Source of the DNA: Rhodococcus sp. NBC_00297
GTDB lineage: Bacteria > Actinomycetota > Actinomycetes > Mycobacteriales > Mycobacteriaceae
Assembly (NCBI RefSeq): GCF_036173065.1
Contig: NZ_CP108041.1
Coordinates: forward strand, 620,001-684,000
Direction: 5' to 3'
DNA: 64,000 nt
The notes under the pieces were generated by a model. The model worked only from the letters and a program-made list of their open reading frames with translations. It was not told the DNA's origin and searched no databases. This document shows positions 38,956 through 52,935 of the stretch, piece by piece (the stretch's first letter is position 1; every line of letters starts with the position of its first letter). The position numbers were made by a program, and so were the translations under genes.

Positions 38956-40098
38956 ATGACAGTGGGTGGGACTCGGCGCGCGGCCCGGCGATCGTTCGTG
39001 CTCGGCGCGGCGGTGATGGCGATCGTCACGGCCTCCGCGGGATGCGCACGCTTCGACGACTCCGCCTCGACGGAGTTCTCCCCCGAACCCACGTTCGGCG
39101 CTGCCGACATCGAACCGGTGGAGCCGGGAGCGCCGGGTTCCAGCACGCCGCCCGCGCCGTCACCGGCCACCGGGCCCTGCGTGGATCCGGATCCCAACGT
39201 GGTCGCGACCTGTCTCGACACCCTGTCCGGCCTCGTCGTCCTCCCCGGCGGGGCATCGGCCCTGGTCGGCGAGCGTCGCACCGGCACCATCTTCCAGGTG
39301 GCTCCGGGCCAGGCACCCCGACCCGTCGTGACCGTCCCGGTCGACGGCGACGGCGACGGCGGACTGCTCGACATCACGCTGTCCCCCACCTACGACGAGG
39401 ACCGCCTCCTCTACGCGTACATCACGACGGCGACCGACAACCGCGTGGTGCGCATCGCGGCGGGAGACGTCCCGAAGACCGTGCTCGCCGGCATCCCCCG
39501 CGGGACCACCAGCTCGGGTGCCCTCGATTTCTCGTCACCCGACGAACTCCGGGTGATCACCGGCGACGGGGGCGATCCCGCCGCTGCGGCGAACCCGGCG
39601 TCGCTCGCAGGCAAGGTTCTGGCCGTCACCGACCCGCGTGTCGACTCCACCTCGGCTCCCCGCGTCGTCATGAGCGGCATCGGCCGCGCCGGCGACGTCT
39701 GCATCGACGCCACGGGCAGCACCTGGGTGACCGATGCGACGGCCACCGAGGACCGGCTGTCCCGCATCACGCCCGAGGGTGCCGTCGTCAGTCCCGTGTG
39801 GACGTGGCCGGACAAGCCGGGCGTCGGCGGATGCGCGGCCGCACCCGGCTCGGTGGCCGTGTCGATGTCCGGTGCCCGTGCGCTGGCACTGGTTCCCGTG
39901 GACCCGGACACCAACGCGGTGACGACGCCGCCGACCCTCACCGCACAGGACCGGTACGGCCGCCTGCGTGGTGCGTCGCTCGGCGTCCAGGGCCAGGTGT
40001 GGGTGACCACCGTGAACAAGGACGGCGGCCAGCCGGTGCCGACGGACGACCGAGTGGTCATCGTGCCGGTGCCGGCCGGCGGCGGCGGGAGCGACTAG
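38956..40098 (+). CDS. Lipoprotein, PQQ-dehydrogenase-like beta-propeller (LppZ type)
   Basis: Exported lipoprotein of 380 residues. The N-terminus RRAARRSFVLGAAVMAI is a twin-arginine-like signal ending in the lipobox ASAGC (Cys near residue 30). After a Pro/Ser-rich linker comes a glucose/sorbosone-dehydrogenase-like beta-propeller (TLSGLVVLPGGASALVGER, GLLDITLSPTYDEDRLLYAYI, DELRVITGDGG). It corresponds to Rv3006 (LppZ). No catalytic assignment is possible. ATG at 38956; the longer upstream frame is rejected because the signal peptide starts here. Confidence 0.88.
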   Translation: MTVGGTRRAARRSFVLGAAVMAIVTASAGCARFDDSASTEFSPEPTFGAADIEPVEPGAPGSSTPPAPSPATGPCVDPDPNVVATCLDTLSGLVVLPGGASALVGERRTGTIFQVAPGQAPRPVVTVPVDGDGDGGLLDITLSPTYDEDRLLYAYITTATDNRVVRIAAGDVPKTVLAGIPRGTTSSGALDFSSPDELRVITGDGGDPAAAANPASLAGKVLAVTDPRVDSTSAPRVVMSGIGRAGDVCIDATGSTWVTDATATEDRLSRITPEGAVVSPVWTWPDKPGVGGCAAAPGSVAVSMSGARALALVPVDPDTNAVTTPPTLTAQDRYGRLRGASLGVQGQVWVTTVNKDGGQPVPTDDRVVIVPVPAGGGGSD

Positions 40099-40108
40099 CG
40101 GGAAGGCC

Positions 40109-40153
40109 GGAGGCCGGTCGGTCGGTCGGCGGGGAGGCCGGTCGGTCGGTCGG
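40109..40153. repeat. 21-bp direct repeat containing GGTC tandem units
   Basis: GGAGGCCGGTCGGTCGGTCGG occurs at 40109-40129 and again exactly at 40133-40153, between the convergent lipoprotein gene and gatB. Each copy contains three GGTC-type tetranucleotides, a slippage-prone pattern. No hairpin terminator is seen here, unlike the other convergent gaps. Confidence 0.8.
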
Positions 40154-40158
40154 ACTCT

Positions 40159-41676
40159 CTAGCTGCAGGCGGCGATGACGAGTTCCTTGACTCGCGCGGG
40201 GTCGGCCTGGCCCTTGGTCGCCTTCATGACGGCACCGACGATGGCCCCGGCGGCCTGCACCTTGCCGCCGCGGATCTTCTCCGCGACGGAGGGGTTGGCC
40301 GCGAGCGCCTCGGACACTGCCGTCTCGAGCGCCGAATCGTCCTGCACGACAGCGAGTCCGCGTGCCTCGACGACGGCGTCGGGATCACCTTCACCGGCGA
40401 GTACACCGTCGACGACCTTGCGCGCGTTGGCGTTGGTCAGCGTGCGATCGGCGACGAGCGCCGCCACACGCGCGACCTGGACCGGGGTGATGGGCAGGTC
40501 CGCGAGGGTGACCTCGCGTGTGTTGGCCTGCTGGGAGAGGTAGGCGACCCACCAGCTGCGGGCGGCGTCCGGGGTCGCGCCGGCGTCGACGGTAGCCATG
40601 ATGAGAGCGAGCGCATCCGCGTTGACGACGTCGCGCATGACCAGATCGGACCAGCCCCACTCCTTCTGGATGCGCGCGCGGGTGATCCACGGCGCCTCGG
40701 GAATGGTGGCGCGCAGTTCCTCGACCCAGGCGGCGTCCGGGGCGACCGGCTCGAGATCGGGCTCCGGGAAGTAGCGGTAGTCCTCCGCGGTCTCCTTCTT
40801 GCGACCGGGCGCCGTGCTGCCGTCGGCCTCCTGGAAGTGCCGCGTCTCCTGCACGATCTCGCCGCCGTCCGCGAGAACTGCTGCCTGACGGCGCATCTCG
40901 TAGCGGACGGCGACCTCGACGCTCTTGAGGGAGTTGACGTTCTTGGTCTCGGTCCGGGTGCCGAACTCGGTGGCGCCCTTCTCCATCAGCGAGACGTTGG
41001 CATCGCACCGGAGCGAGCCCTGGTCCATCCGCACGTCGGACACGCCGAGCTCGCGGATCAGTTCCCGCAGCGCGGTGACGTAGGCGCGGGCCACCTCGGG
41101 CGCGCGGTCGCCGGCGCCCTCGATGGTCTTGGTGACGATCTCGACGAGAGGCACACCGGCCCGGTTGTAGTCCAGCAGTGAGTGACTCGCTCCGTCGATA
41201 CGACCGGTGGCGCCGCCGACGTGCAACGACTTGCCGGTGTCCTCCTCCATGTGGGCGCGCTCGATGTCGACCCGCCACGTGGACCCGTCGTCGAGCACCA
41301 CGTCGAGATAGCCCTCGGTGGCGATCGGCTCGTCGTACTGCGAGATCTGGTAGTTCTTCGGCTGGTCCGGGTAGAAGTAGTTCTTCCGCGCGAACCGACC
41401 CCACGGCGTGATGGAGCAGTTCAGCGCGAGGCCGATCCGGATGGCGGACTCGACGGCAGCCGCGTTGACCACCGGCAGCGCACCCGGCAGGCCGAGGCAC
41501 ACCGGGCACACCTGGGTGTTGGGCTCGGCACCGAACTCGGTGGGGCACCCACAGAACATCTTGGTGGCGGTACCGAGCTCGACGTGCACCTCCATGCCCA
41601 GCACGGGGTCGTACCGGGAGATCACCTCGTCGTAGTCCATCAGGCTCGTCGAGTGCGATGAGGTGGCAGCAGTCAT
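40159..41676 (-). CDS. gatB: Asp-tRNA(Asn)/Glu-tRNA(Gln) amidotransferase subunit B
   Basis: tRNA-binding and kinase subunit of GatCAB, which converts misacylated Glu-tRNA-Gln (and Asp-tRNA-Asn) to the amide form. The protein has 505 residues. [23 protein letters not shown] opens the cradle domain, with zinc-ligand [12 protein letters not shown], then [18 protein letters not shown] and [12 protein letters not shown]. The C-terminal YqeY-like helical tail includes [18 protein letters not shown] at 41676. It is followed upstream by pfkA, which separates it from gatA/gatC. Confidence 0.97.
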   Translation of the reverse strand: MTAATSSHSTSLMDYDEVISRYDPVLGMEVHVELGTATKMFCGCPTEFGAEPNTQVCPVCLGLPGALPVVNAAAVESAIRIGLALNCSITPWGRFARKNYFYPDQPKNYQISQYDEPIATEGYLDVVLDDGSTWRVDIERAHMEEDTGKSLHVGGATGRIDGASHSLLDYNRAGVPLVEIVTKTIEGAGDRAPEVARAYVTALRELIRELGVSDVRMDQGSLRCDANVSLMEKGATEFGTRTETKNVNSLKSVEVAVRYEMRRQAAVLADGGEIVQETRHFQEADGSTAPGRKKETAEDYRYFPEPDLEPVAPDAAWVEELRATIPEAPWITRARIQKEWGWSDLVMRDVVNADALALIMATVDAGATPDAARSWWVAYLSQQANTREVTLADLPITPVQVARVAALVADRTLTNANARKVVDGVLAGEGDPDAVVEARGLAVVQDDSALETAVSEALAANPSVAEKIRGGKVQAAGAIVGAVMKATKGQADPARVKELVIAACS

Positions 41677-41720
41677 GGTGCCGAGTTTACTGCGGACCGG
41701 TGGGCCGAACCCCCTCGGTG

Positions 41721-42752
41721 TCAGCCGAAGAAGGCGGCCGCGTCCAGGTAGCGACTCTCGGGAACCCGCTTGAGCTGGCGGACGGCCTCCTCGAGGTCCA
41801 CCAGGCCGATCTCGGCGCCCTGGAGGGAGACCATCTTGCCCTTCTCCCCTGCGTGCACGGCGTCGACGGCATTGACGCCGAAACGGGTGGCGAGGACGCG
41901 GTCGTACGGAGTGGGCTTGCCGCCGCGCTGCACGTGGCCCAGCACCGTGGTGCGGACCTCCTTGTTGATACGGCGTTCGATCTCGACGCCCAATTGCTGT
42001 GCGACACCGGTGAACCGGACGTGGCCGAACTCGTCGATTCCTCCGTCGCGGATCTCCATCGACCCCTCCTTGGGCGTCGCTCCCTCGGCGACGACGCAGA
42101 TGAAGTGGGAGTCCCCGCGCTGGAACCGCTTCTTCACCAGATCGCACACCTCCTGGACGTCGAAGGGCTGCTCGGGGATCAGTGTCATGTGCGCGCCGGA
42201 CGCGAGGCCGGAGTGCAGCGCAATCCAGCCGGCGTGCCGCCCCATCACCTCGACGAGCATGACGCGCTGGTGGGACTCGGCGGTGCTGTGCAGCCGATCG
42301 ATCGCGTCGGTGGCGATGGTGAGTGCCGTGTCGAAACCGAACGTGACGTCGGTGCAGTCGATGTCGTTGTCGATTGTCTTGGGAACCCCGATGACGGGCA
42401 CGCCCTCCTGCGACAGCCAGTGTCCGGCGGTCAACGTGCCCTCGCCGCCGATGGGGATGAGCACGTCGATGCCGTTGTCGTCCATCGTCTGCTTGATCTG
42501 GTCGAGCCCCGCCCGCAGCTTCTCGGGATTGACGCGTGCGGTCCCCAGGATGGTGCCGCCCTTGGTGAGCAGTCGATCGTTGCGATCGTCGTTGCGCAGT
42601 TGGATACGACGGTCCTCGAGCAGGCCGCGCCAGCCGTCGAGGAATCCGACCACCGACGACCCGTAGCGGGCGTCCGCCGTGCGTACGACGGCCCTGATGA
42701 CCGCGTTGAGTCCCGGGCAGTCGCCGCCGCCGGTCAGTACTCCGATACGCAT
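41721..42752 (-). CDS. pfkA: ATP-dependent 6-phosphofructokinase
   Basis: Glycolytic phosphorylation of fructose-6-phosphate, 343 residues. [20 protein letters not shown] opens the protein. [11 protein letters not shown] carries the glycine associated with ATP rather than pyrophosphate use. The active site is [21 protein letters not shown], with [10 protein letters not shown] after it. ATG at 42752. It sits between gatB and gatA, the conserved actinobacterial order (Rv3009c-Rv3012c). Confidence 0.97.
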   Translation of the reverse strand: MRIGVLTGGGDCPGLNAVIRAVVRTADARYGSSVVGFLDGWRGLLEDRRIQLRNDDRNDRLLTKGGTILGTARVNPEKLRAGLDQIKQTMDDNGIDVLIPIGGEGTLTAGHWLSQEGVPVIGVPKTIDNDIDCTDVTFGFDTALTIATDAIDRLHSTAESHQRVMLVEVMGRHAGWIALHSGLASGAHMTLIPEQPFDVQEVCDLVKKRFQRGDSHFICVVAEGATPKEGSMEIRDGGIDEFGHVRFTGVAQQLGVEIERRINKEVRTTVLGHVQRGGKPTPYDRVLATRFGVNAVDAVHAGEKGKMVSLQGAEIGLVDLEEAVRQLKRVPESRYLDAAAFFG

Positions 42753-42849
42753 GGGTCGGTGCCTCTCGTTCGCGGGTGTCGACGCGGGGTCGCCGCGCAC
42801 GATGCTCGTCACCATCTTGCTACCTCCGGCGCGCGGAGGCACGGTCGGA

Positions 42850-44346
42850 TCAGATCGCGGACGGCTGGGGAAACTCTCCCCGTGCGGCTTCGTACGCCGC
42901 ACCGACCCGGTAGAGGCGATCGTCCGCCATCGCCGGAGCCATGATCTGCAGCCCGACCGGGAGACCGTCCGCGAGACCGGACGGCACCGACATGGCCGGG
43001 TGACCGGCCAGGTTGGTCGGCAGGGTGCAGAGGTCGTACAGGTACATGGCGATGGGGTCGTCGACCTTCTCGCCCAGCGCGAACGCCGTCGACGGGGTGG
43101 TGGGCGACACCAGGACGTCCACCTTCTCGTAGGCACGATCGAAGTCCCGGGCGATGAGCGTCCGGATCTTCAGAGCCTGGCCGTAGTACGCGTCGTAGTA
43201 GCCTGCGGACAGCGCATACGTCCCGATCATGATGCGGCGCTTGACCTCCGGGCCGAACCCGGCGGCACGCGACATCGCCATGACCTGATCGGCACTGTGC
43301 GTTCCGTCGTCACCGACCCGCAGTCCGTAGCGCATCGCGTCGAAGCGGGCGAGGTTGGACGACACCTCCGACGGGAGGATGAGGTAGTACGCGGCGAGGG
43401 CGTGATCGAAGTTGGGGCACGACACCTCCACCACCTCGGCGCCCAGCGAGGTGAGCACCTCGACGGCGGCGTCGAAGGAGGAGATGACCCCCGGCTGATA
43501 GGCGTCCGAGTGCAGTTCCTTGACGACGCCGACGCGCACGCCCGTCAGATCTCCACCCGCGCCGCGGCGCGCCGCCGCGACGACGTCCGGCACCGCCGCG
43601 TCGACCGACGTCGAGTCGCGGGGGTCGTGTCCGGCGATGACCTGGTGCAGCAACGCGGTGTCGAGCACCGTCCGCCCGCAGGGACCGCCCTGATCCAGGG
43701 AAGAGGCGCAGGCGATGAGCCCGTACCGGGAGACGCCGCCGTACGTCGGCTTGCACCCGACGGTTCCGGTGACGGCGGCCGGTTGCCGGATCGAGCCACC
43801 GGTGTCGGTACCGATGGCCAACGGTGCCTGGAACGAGGCGAGCGCCGCGGCCGAACCGCCGCCCGATCCACCCGGCACCCGAGTGGTGTCCCACGGGTTC
43901 AGGGTGGGTCCGTACGCGCTGTTCTCGGTGGACGACCCCATCGCGAACTCGTCCATGTTGGTCTTGCCCAGCAACGGGATTCCCGCGGCACGCAGCCTCG
44001 CGGTGACCGTGGCGTCGTACGGCGAGACCCATCCCTCGAGGATCTTCGAGCCGGCGGTGGTGGGCATGTCCGTGGTGGTGAACACGTCCTTCAGCGCCAA
44101 CGGGACGCCGGCCAACTCCGACGCGGGCGTCTCACCCGCGTCCAACGCGTCGTCGACGCGCTGGGCGGCGGCGATCGCCTCGTCCCCCGCGACGTGCAGG
44201 AAGGCGTGCAGCGTTCCGTCGACCTCGGCGATGCGATCGAGGTGGGCGCGAGTGACCTCCACGGCGGAGACCTCGCGGGTACGGATCTTGGCGGCCAGGT
44301 CGGACGCGGTGGACCGGATCAGATGGGTCTGCTCGGCGGCGGTCAT
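42850..44346 (-). CDS. gatA: Asp/Glu-tRNA amidotransferase subunit A
   Basis: Glutaminase subunit of GatCAB, amidase-signature family, 498 residues. The Ser-cisSer-Lys triad lies in VPLALKDVF (Lys), [14 protein letters not shown] and [16 protein letters not shown]. The ATG at 44346 overlaps the gatC stop by one base (TGATG) with GGGAG at good spacing. A GTG one codon earlier is also possible. Ammonia released here is channelled to GatB. Confidence 0.98.
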   Translation of the reverse strand: MTAAEQTHLIRSTASDLAAKIRTREVSAVEVTRAHLDRIAEVDGTLHAFLHVAGDEAIAAAQRVDDALDAGETPASELAGVPLALKDVFTTTDMPTTAGSKILEGWVSPYDATVTARLRAAGIPLLGKTNMDEFAMGSSTENSAYGPTLNPWDTTRVPGGSGGGSAAALASFQAPLAIGTDTGGSIRQPAAVTGTVGCKPTYGGVSRYGLIACASSLDQGGPCGRTVLDTALLHQVIAGHDPRDSTSVDAAVPDVVAAARRGAGGDLTGVRVGVVKELHSDAYQPGVISSFDAAVEVLTSLGAEVVEVSCPNFDHALAAYYLILPSEVSSNLARFDAMRYGLRVGDDGTHSADQVMAMSRAAGFGPEVKRRIMIGTYALSAGYYDAYYGQALKIRTLIARDFDRAYEKVDVLVSPTTPSTAFALGEKVDDPIAMYLYDLCTLPTNLAGHPAMSVPSGLADGLPVGLQIMAPAMADDRLYRVGAAYEAARGEFPQPSAI

Positions 44347-44642
44347 CACTCTTCTCCCAGGATGCGCGGCACCGCGAAGCGGCTCTGTTCGGACGCGGGC
44401 GCCTCGACGAGGGCACTGTCCGGGCCGAGACCCGGGACGATGACGTCTGGCCGGGTGACGTTGGTCACAGCGAGCGGGCTCGCGGTGGCGTCGACGTCCG
44501 AGACGTCGACCTCCGACACCGCCTTCACGTGGCCAAGAATGGCGTCGAGCTGACCGGCGAACGCATCGAGTTCGTGCTCCTCGAGCGCGAGCCGGGACAG
44601 TCGTGCGAGGTGGGCGACCTCGTCGCGGGATATGGCAGACAC
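44346..44642 (-). CDS. gatC: Asp/Glu-tRNA amidotransferase subunit C
   Basis: Small stabilising subunit of GatCAB, 98 residues. It has the conserved opening [22 protein letters not shown] and the tail [14 protein letters not shown] start at 44642. First gene of the gatC-gatA-pfkA-gatB series, divergent from the ACT-domain gene. Confidence 0.96.
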   Translation of the reverse strand: MSAISRDEVAHLARLSRLALEEHELDAFAGQLDAILGHVKAVSEVDVSDVDATASPLAVTNVTRPDVIVPGLGPDSALVEAPASEQSRFAVPRILGEE

Positions 44643-44815
44643 GTCCGTCAGGCCCCCTTCGATTCGTAACGCATGCCGAGCAGCCTAGTTCGTGGCGACC
44701 ACCCCACCGTCACGGCCTCGCGTCGTGGCGAGGGACGGCGAGCCCGGCCGTCCTCCACCTTCCCGTGAGCCGCGTGCGACTCGATGGAGACGGCGTCGAG
44801 TGCGAGGATGTCGGC

Positions 44816-47578
<2,763 letters not shown>

Positions 47579-47622
47579 CTATCGGAGCGCTCCGACACCG
47601 TTCCCGGTGACGAAGGCCGGTG

Positions 47623-48648
47623 TCACAGCGCGTCGGGATCCTCGGTGAAAGCAGCGCGGACGTCGCGCAGCACCGTCAGAGCGTGCCGGGCCCACGGCAG
47701 GCTCGCGCCGGACAACCCACACGTGGGTGAGACGGCGACGCGCTCGGCGAGGTACCGCCTCGGGAAGCCCAACCGATCCATCAGTTCCACTGCGGGCGCC
47801 GCACTCTCGCGCCACGCCGGGTACTTATCCGGGTCGGTTCCCGGCACCACCCCCAGGACGGCGACACCGCCGCTCTCCAGGTACTCGCCGACCGCGTCGT
47901 ACCGCGACGTGGGCAGCAGGGACAGATCGAACGAGACGCCGTGCACCCCGCTGCGTTCGAAGACCTCGAACGGGACGTCGGCGGAGCACGTGTGCACGAT
48001 CACGGGTCGGTTCACCCGCTGCACCACCGAGCCCAGCAGGTCGGCCACCTCTGGCGCCGGCACCGCGGCGATCTGCTCGAGGCTCGTCACGCCCTGCAGG
48101 CGACCGGCCAGCACGGCCGCGATGCGAGGTTCGTCGAACTGGACGACCACCTCGGCGCCGAGCCGCCTCGCGACCTCGTCGGCGTGCGCGGCCACTCCCT
48201 CGGCCAACGACCCGGCTATGTCGCGCACCGCACCGCGGTCGGTCAAGGCGCGGTGACCGAACGCCAGCTCGATGTCCGCGGCCATCGTCAGCGGGCCCGC
48301 GGCCTGCACCTTGACGGCGCGGCCGGATCCGCGCAGCCCGGCCAGTTCCCACTGCTCCTCGAGAACGTCGAGGTCCTCCGTCAGGAAGTCGCGGGCCCGG
48401 CGGCTCGTCGTACTCGGCCGTCGGCTCACGCGGTATCCGCTGGTGGCCGCATCGATCTCGATGTCGACCAGCAGCACGCCGGTGCGCCCGATCATGTCGG
48501 CGCCGAGACCTCGCGCCGGGAGTTCCACGACGTGCGGCAGGTCGGGGAGCTCGCCGATCACCGTCGTGACGGCGTTCGCGATGTCCGTTCCCGGCCACGA
48601 GCCGACGCCCGTCGCCACGCCTGCCAGAGCGGCAGCAGGATCCGTCAC
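47623..48648 (-). CDS. Methionine synthase-like (MetE C-terminal type) protein
   Basis: UROD/MetE-like barrel protein of 341 residues, equivalent to Rv3015c. [13 protein letters not shown] opens it; [17 protein letters not shown] is the substrate region. Candidate zinc ligands are in [12 protein letters not shown] (His, Cys) and VSPTCGLSG (Cys). It lacks the N-terminal half of cobalamin-independent methionine synthase, so the methyl donor and true reaction are uncertain. The GTG at 48648 overlaps the mnmA stop by 4 bp, so it is co-translated with mnmA. Confidence 0.87.
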   Translation of the reverse strand: MTDPAAALAGVATGVGSWPGTDIANAVTTVIGELPDLPHVVELPARGLGADMIGRTGVLLVDIEIDAATSGYRVSRRPSTTSRRARDFLTEDLDVLEEQWELAGLRGSGRAVKVQAAGPLTMAADIELAFGHRALTDRGAVRDIAGSLAEGVAAHADEVARRLGAEVVVQFDEPRIAAVLAGRLQGVTSLEQIAAVPAPEVADLLGSVVQRVNRPVIVHTCSADVPFEVFERSGVHGVSFDLSLLPTSRYDAVGEYLESGGVAVLGVVPGTDPDKYPAWRESAAPAVELMDRLGFPRRYLAERVAVSPTCGLSGASLPWARHALTVLRDVRAAFTEDPDAL

Positions 48649-49754
48649 GGGCGAGCGGACGCGGTGAGTGGCGACTCGGCGGAGGTTCCCGCGATGGTGC
48701 CGCTGCCGACCACGATGTCGCCTGCCGGGTCGGGGCGGTACAGCACGGCTGCCTGACCACGTGCGACTCCGGTGAGCGGGGACCGCAGACCGATGCGCAG
48801 AGTGTCGCCGTCGACACGAGCGACGGCGTCCGCGAGTCCGCCGTGTGCCCGGACCTGGACGACGCAGTCCACGTCGCCCTCGGGCGCCGTGCCGGACGTC
48901 CAGACGGGTGTGCTCGCATCGATGCCGTACACGTCGAGGCGGCTCGCCGAGCCGACCCGGACGGTCCCGGTCTCGGGCTCGATGGAGGTGACGTACCGCG
49001 GCTTGCCGTCGGCGGCCGGTCCCTCGACGCCCAGGCCCTTGCGCTGGCCGACGGTGAACCCGTGCACACCGTCGTGCTCGGCGAGCACCGCGCCGGAGTC
49101 CGCGTCGACCACCGATCCGGGGCGCACGCCGATACGGGCGCCGAGGAACGCCCGGGTGTCGCCGGAGGGGATGAAGCAGATGTCGTGACTGTCGGGCTTG
49201 TCCGCGACGGCGAGACCGCGGCGGGCGGCCTCGTCACGCACCTCCGCCTTCGGGGTGTCCCCGATCGGGAACAGGGCACGGGACAGCTGGCGCGCGGTGA
49301 GGACGCCCAGCACGTACGACTGGTCCTTGTCGGCATCGACCGCACGACGCAGCACGCCGTCCTCGAGCCGGGCGTAGTGGCCGGTGGCGACCGCGTCGAA
49401 ACCGAGCGCCTCGGCCCGATCGGCGAGCGCCGCGAACTTGATCTTCTCGTTGCAGCGCAGGCACGGGTTCGGGGTCTCGCCTGCGGCGTAGGACGCGACG
49501 AAGTCGTCGATCACGTCCTCCTTGAAACGATCCGCGAAATCCCAGACGTAGAACGGGATCCCGAGCACGTCCGCGGCGCGGCGCGCGTCCCCGGCGTCCT
49601 CCTTGGAGCAGCACCCGCGCGACCCGGTGCGCAGAGCGCCGGGAGCGGTGGACAGCGCCAGGTGCACCCCGACCACCTCGTGGCCGGCATCGACGGCACG
49701 CGCCGCCGCCACGGCGGAATCGACGCCGCCGCTCATCGCTGCCAGAACTCTCAT
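48645..49754 (-). CDS. mnmA: tRNA-specific 2-thiouridylase MnmA
   Basis: Thiolates U34 of tRNA-Glu, tRNA-Gln and tRNA-Lys, 369 residues. The PP-loop is [13 protein letters not shown] (near 5-17). The catalytic cysteines are C98 in [13 protein letters not shown] and C193 in [22 protein letters not shown] belongs to the tRNA-binding region. ATG at 49754. It lies 30 bp downstream of a cysteine desulfurase gene that can supply the persulfide sulfur. Confidence 0.97.
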   Translation of the reverse strand: MRVLAAMSGGVDSAVAAARAVDAGHEVVGVHLALSTAPGALRTGSRGCCSKEDAGDARRAADVLGIPFYVWDFADRFKEDVIDDFVASYAAGETPNPCLRCNEKIKFAALADRAEALGFDAVATGHYARLEDGVLRRAVDADKDQSYVLGVLTARQLSRALFPIGDTPKAEVRDEAARRGLAVADKPDSHDICFIPSGDTRAFLGARIGVRPGSVVDADSGAVLAEHDGVHGFTVGQRKGLGVEGPAADGKPRYVTSIEPETGTVRVGSASRLDVYGIDASTPVWTSGTAPEGDVDCVVQVRAHGGLADAVARVDGDTLRIGLRSPLTGVARGQAAVLYRPDPAGDIVVGSGTIAGTSAESPLTASARP

Positions 49755-49784
49755 GTCACCACTCTTCTCGTCTCGACGTTCTCG

Positions 49785-50993
49785 TCATCTCGAACTGGAC
49801 GCCATGCCGGCGGCCCGCGCACGTTCGACGACGCGCGGCAGGACCTCGAGCAGTGCGTCGACATCGGCGTCGGTGCTGGTGTGGCCCAAGGAGAACCGCA
49901 GTGATCCGCGGGCATCGGCCGCATCGACGCCCATCGCCAGCAGCACATGGCTCGCCCGCGCGACACCCGCCGTGCACGCGGATCCCGTCGAGCACTCGAC
50001 ACCGGAGGCGTCGAGCAACATCAACAGTGAATCGCCCTCGCATCCGGGGAACGTGACGTGCACGTTGCCGGGAAGTCTGTCCGCGCCGCGGGCACCGTTG
50101 ACCGACGCGCCGGGCACCGCGTCGAGGACACCCTCGATGACACGCTCGCGCAACGCCACGAGCCGCGCCTCGGTGTCGGCTCGTCCGGCGACGGCGACGT
50201 CGAGGGCGGCCGCCATGCCCACGGCACCTGCCGTGTCGGGCGTCCCGGACCGGACGTCGCGTTCCTGACCGCCTCCGTGCAGCAGTGATTCGCAGGGCAC
50301 CGAGCGTCCGAGCAGCAGCGCGCCGACGCCCTGGGGTCCGCCGAACTTGTGTGCCGCGATGGACAGCGCGGAGAGACCACTGGACGCGAAGTCGAGCTCA
50401 CGGACACCGGCCACCTGGACCGCGTCGCTGTGCATGGGCACGTCGAACTCGGCCGCGATGGCAGCGAGTTCGCGGATCGCCATGATCGTGCCCACCTCGT
50501 TGTTCGCCCACATGATCGACACGACGGCGACCTCGTCGGCGTGCAGCTCGAGTTCTCGGCGCAGCGTCGACGGGAGGACGCGGCCGTCGGCCTCGACCGG
50601 CAACCAGGACACCGCGGCGCCCTCGTGACGTTCGAGCCACTCCACGGCATCGAGCACGGCGTGATGCTCGACCGAGCTGGTGATCACGCGGACGCGACGA
50701 GGATCACGCGCTCGGCGTGCCCAGAAGATGCCCTTGACCGCCAGATTGTCGCTCTCGGTGCCGCCGGAGGTGAAGATGACCTCGGACGGACGAGCGCCCA
50801 GCGCCGCGGCGATGGACTCCCGCGACTCCTCGATGCGGCGGCGGGCCGTGCGCCCCGATCCGTGCAGGGACGACGCGTTTCCCACGGTCCGATGGATCTC
50901 CGTCATCGCCTCGATCGCCGCGGGGACCATCGGAGTGGTCGCGGCATGATCGAGGTACACCGGCGTTCCGGGCACACGTGGGGGCTGTGGCAT
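49785..50993 (-). CDS. Cysteine desulfurase (NifS/IscS type)
   Basis: PLP enzyme releasing sulfur from cysteine as an enzyme persulfide, 402 residues. [19 protein letters not shown] opens it. The PLP lysine is K216 in [12 protein letters not shown]. The persulfide cysteine is in [11 protein letters not shown] (C340). [13 protein letters not shown] is the PLP-stacking His region. It is upstream of mnmA in one unit, as Rv3025c is beside Rv3024c, so tRNA thiolation is a likely sink; Fe-S cluster supply is another. ATG at 50993; the long frame upstream is rejected. Confidence 0.93.
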   Translation of the reverse strand: MPQPPRVPGTPVYLDHAATTPMVPAAIEAMTEIHRTVGNASSLHGSGRTARRRIEESRESIAAALGARPSEVIFTSGGTESDNLAVKGIFWARRARDPRRVRVITSSVEHHAVLDAVEWLERHEGAAVSWLPVEADGRVLPSTLRRELELHADEVAVVSIMWANNEVGTIMAIRELAAIAAEFDVPMHSDAVQVAGVRELDFASSGLSALSIAAHKFGGPQGVGALLLGRSVPCESLLHGGGQERDVRSGTPDTAGAVGMAAALDVAVAGRADTEARLVALRERVIEGVLDAVPGASVNGARGADRLPGNVHVTFPGCEGDSLLMLLDASGVECSTGSACTAGVARASHVLLAMGVDAADARGSLRFSLGHTSTDADVDALLEVLPRVVERARAAGMASSSR

Positions 50994-51063
50994 GACGTGG
51001 TCCAGGATAACCGGTCGCGGACCTCGCCTCTCCCCCGCGCGAGCACGCCCGAACTGCCGTGCG

Positions 51064-51975
51064 TCAGCTCGCCCGCACGACGGTTCCGGCATACTCACCG
51101 GGGCGGACCGGCTGGGCGACCCGATCCCGGCGCGGCAGTCGCGTGCGGGTGACGCGCAGGGGCGGAACTGCCGTCTCGTCCTGGTGTCGGCGCACGGCCA
51201 ACTCCGCGCTGCGCGCCAGCAGTCGACGATCGTCGATGGGCGCGATGTCCTCGCACACCCGCACGGCGGCACGGACGCCCTTGAGCCGCAGGATCCTCGA
51301 CATCGACTCGCCGATGGTCTCGTCGCCCACGAAGGCGGTGGCCGTCGTCGGACGGTGGTCGACGTCGCGGTAGGTGACCGCGATCGGCCGCACCACCGCA
51401 CCGGCGTCGATGGCCGCCTGGAACAGGGCGGGACGGAACGATCCGTAGGCGGTTCCGCACCAGGTGGTGCCCTCGGGGAAGACGACCACCGTGGCTCCCG
51501 ATCGCAAGGCCTCGGTCACCTCGTCGACGGTGCCGGGCAGGGAGCGGAGTCGCTCACGGGCGATGGGGACGACCCGCACGATGCGTGCGAGCAGACCCAG
51601 GACGGGCCAGTCCACGAGGTCCGCGCGGGCGACGAAGCGGCACGGGAAACAGGCTGCCAGCACCAGGACGTCCGTCCAGGACACGTGATTGGCGACGACG
51701 AGCGTTCCGACGCCGGTGGGCTCGGCCGTGCGGTCGCCGTCCAGAGTCACCCGGACACCGAGCGCGCCGAGGAGTCCCCTGGCTCCGGCACGTGCGGCGG
51801 CGCGTCGACCGCCCGCCGGCAACACCCGGCCCGCCAGCAGGAGCGGGACCACGGCGAGCAGCACCGCCACCAGGACGCAGCGCACCACCACGCGTGCGGT
51901 GCCCACGGTCGCCGAGACCGCCGGATGGCACCCCGTCCCGCACGGGCTGGCGGGCATCCAGGCGTGTGTCGTCAC
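51064..51975 (-). CDS. 1-acyl-sn-glycerol-3-phosphate acyltransferase-like (PlsC)
   Basis: Membrane acyltransferase of 303 residues with an N-terminal hydrophobic helix pair (about 27-50). The HX4D motif is NHVSWTD (H97, D102), and the acceptor motif [11 protein letters not shown] follows. It fits Rv3026c. The GTG at 51975 overlaps the stop of the upstream GNAT-like acyltransferase by 4 bp. That pairing is typical of two-step acylation, as in ornithine-lipid (OlsB/OlsA) synthesis. Whether the product is phosphatidic acid or an aminolipid is not decided by sequence. Confidence 0.88.
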   Translation of the reverse strand: MTTHAWMPASPCGTGCHPAVSATVGTARVVVRCVLVAVLLAVVPLLLAGRVLPAGGRRAAARAGARGLLGALGVRVTLDGDRTAEPTGVGTLVVANHVSWTDVLVLAACFPCRFVARADLVDWPVLGLLARIVRVVPIARERLRSLPGTVDEVTEALRSGATVVVFPEGTTWCGTAYGSFRPALFQAAIDAGAVVRPIAVTYRDVDHRPTTATAFVGDETIGESMSRILRLKGVRAAVRVCEDIAPIDDRRLLARSAELAVRRHQDETAVPPLRVTRTRLPRRDRVAQPVRPGEYAGTVVRAS

Positions 51976-52811
51976 GCGTGCGACTCCGCGGTCGCCGCGG
52001 CCGAGCGGAGCCGGTCGAGATAGCGGACGTTGGCGTCCTTCATGTGCAGGAGGGTGACGAAGTCCGCGACGCCGAAATCGGGATCGTGGGCCGGCTCCCC
52101 GCAGATCGAGGCGCCCATGCGCAGGTAGCCGCGCATCAGGGCCGGCACCGAGGTGCGGGAGGGTGCCGTCATGTCGGCGAGGGCGACACCGTCGACCCGC
52201 ACGGGGGTCCGGGGATACGCCCGGACCTCGGAGCGGTGCCGCTTCTCGACGAGGTCGTACACGCCCTTGACGTGCGCGCCGTCCGGCTCCCCGTCGCCGA
52301 GTGCCATGGGGACCGACACACAGCCCATCACCCGGTCGTAGCCACCGACGTCGATGTACCGGAGGATCCCGGACCACATCAGCGCCAGCACCGAGCCGGA
52401 TCGATGGCCCTCCAGGACGCACGCACGACCCATCTCGACCGTCCGCAACTCGTGTGCACGCAGTTCGCTGATGTCGAACTCCGTCGCCGTGTAGTACCCG
52501 CCGGCGCGCTCCGCACCGTCCGGGGTGAGCATGCGGTAGCAGCCGACACGATCGCCGGTGCGGTTGTCGACGACGAGCAGGTGATCGCAGTGGTCGTCGA
52601 AGCGGTCGGCGTCGAGGCCGCCGTCGAAGGCGGTCGACTCGTACCCCGCTTCCGAGCCGAACACGGTGGCGCGCAACCGCTGCGCCGCGAGCACGTGCTC
52701 CGGGGTGGATCCGAGAACGAGTGAGTGGTGCTTGTCGGAGACGAGCACGTGCTCGTCGGCCGAGGACGGGGTGATGACGGTCGGTGCCGAGTCGCACACA
52801 TCTGATGTCAT
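51972..52811 (-). CDS. GNAT-fold N-acyltransferase (OlsB/hemolysin-like)
   Basis: Acyl-ACP-dependent N-acyltransferase-like protein of 279 residues, related to Rv3027c and OlsB. AAQRLRATVFGSEAG opens the fold. DHLLVVDNRTGDRVGCYRML, VEMGRACVLEGHRSG and LWSGILRYIDVGGYDRVMGCVS-type segments follow. Coupled to the PlsC-like gene by a GTGA overlap, it may make a lyso-aminolipid for that enzyme. The ATG at 52811 lacks a Shine-Dalgarno, so it may be leaderless. Confidence 0.85.
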   Translation of the reverse strand: MTSDVCDSAPTVITPSSADEHVLVSDKHHSLVLGSTPEHVLAAQRLRATVFGSEAGYESTAFDGGLDADRFDDHCDHLLVVDNRTGDRVGCYRMLTPDGAERAGGYYTATEFDISELRAHELRTVEMGRACVLEGHRSGSVLALMWSGILRYIDVGGYDRVMGCVSVPMALGDGEPDGAHVKGVYDLVEKRHRSEVRAYPRTPVRVDGVALADMTAPSRTSVPALMRGYLRMGASICGEPAHDPDFGVADFVTLLHMKDANVRYLDRLRSAAATAESHA

Positions 52812-52885
52812 GGCACATAGATCTATCGAGCCCACTCGACGGCACTCACAACACGACGTGACCGGAAGGTGCACGAACGACGAAA

Positions 52886-52914
52886 GCCCCGCTACCGACG
52901 AACGGTAGCGGGAC
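52886..52914 (-). terminator. Terminator after etfA
   Basis: CCCGCTACCG (52888-52897) and CGGTAGCGGG (52903-52912) pair around a 5-base loop, about 25 bases past the etfA stop. On the minus strand the stem is followed by GCTTTCGT. Confidence 0.75.
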
Positions 52915-52935
52915 TCTCGGGTACTGCTGAGGGGA

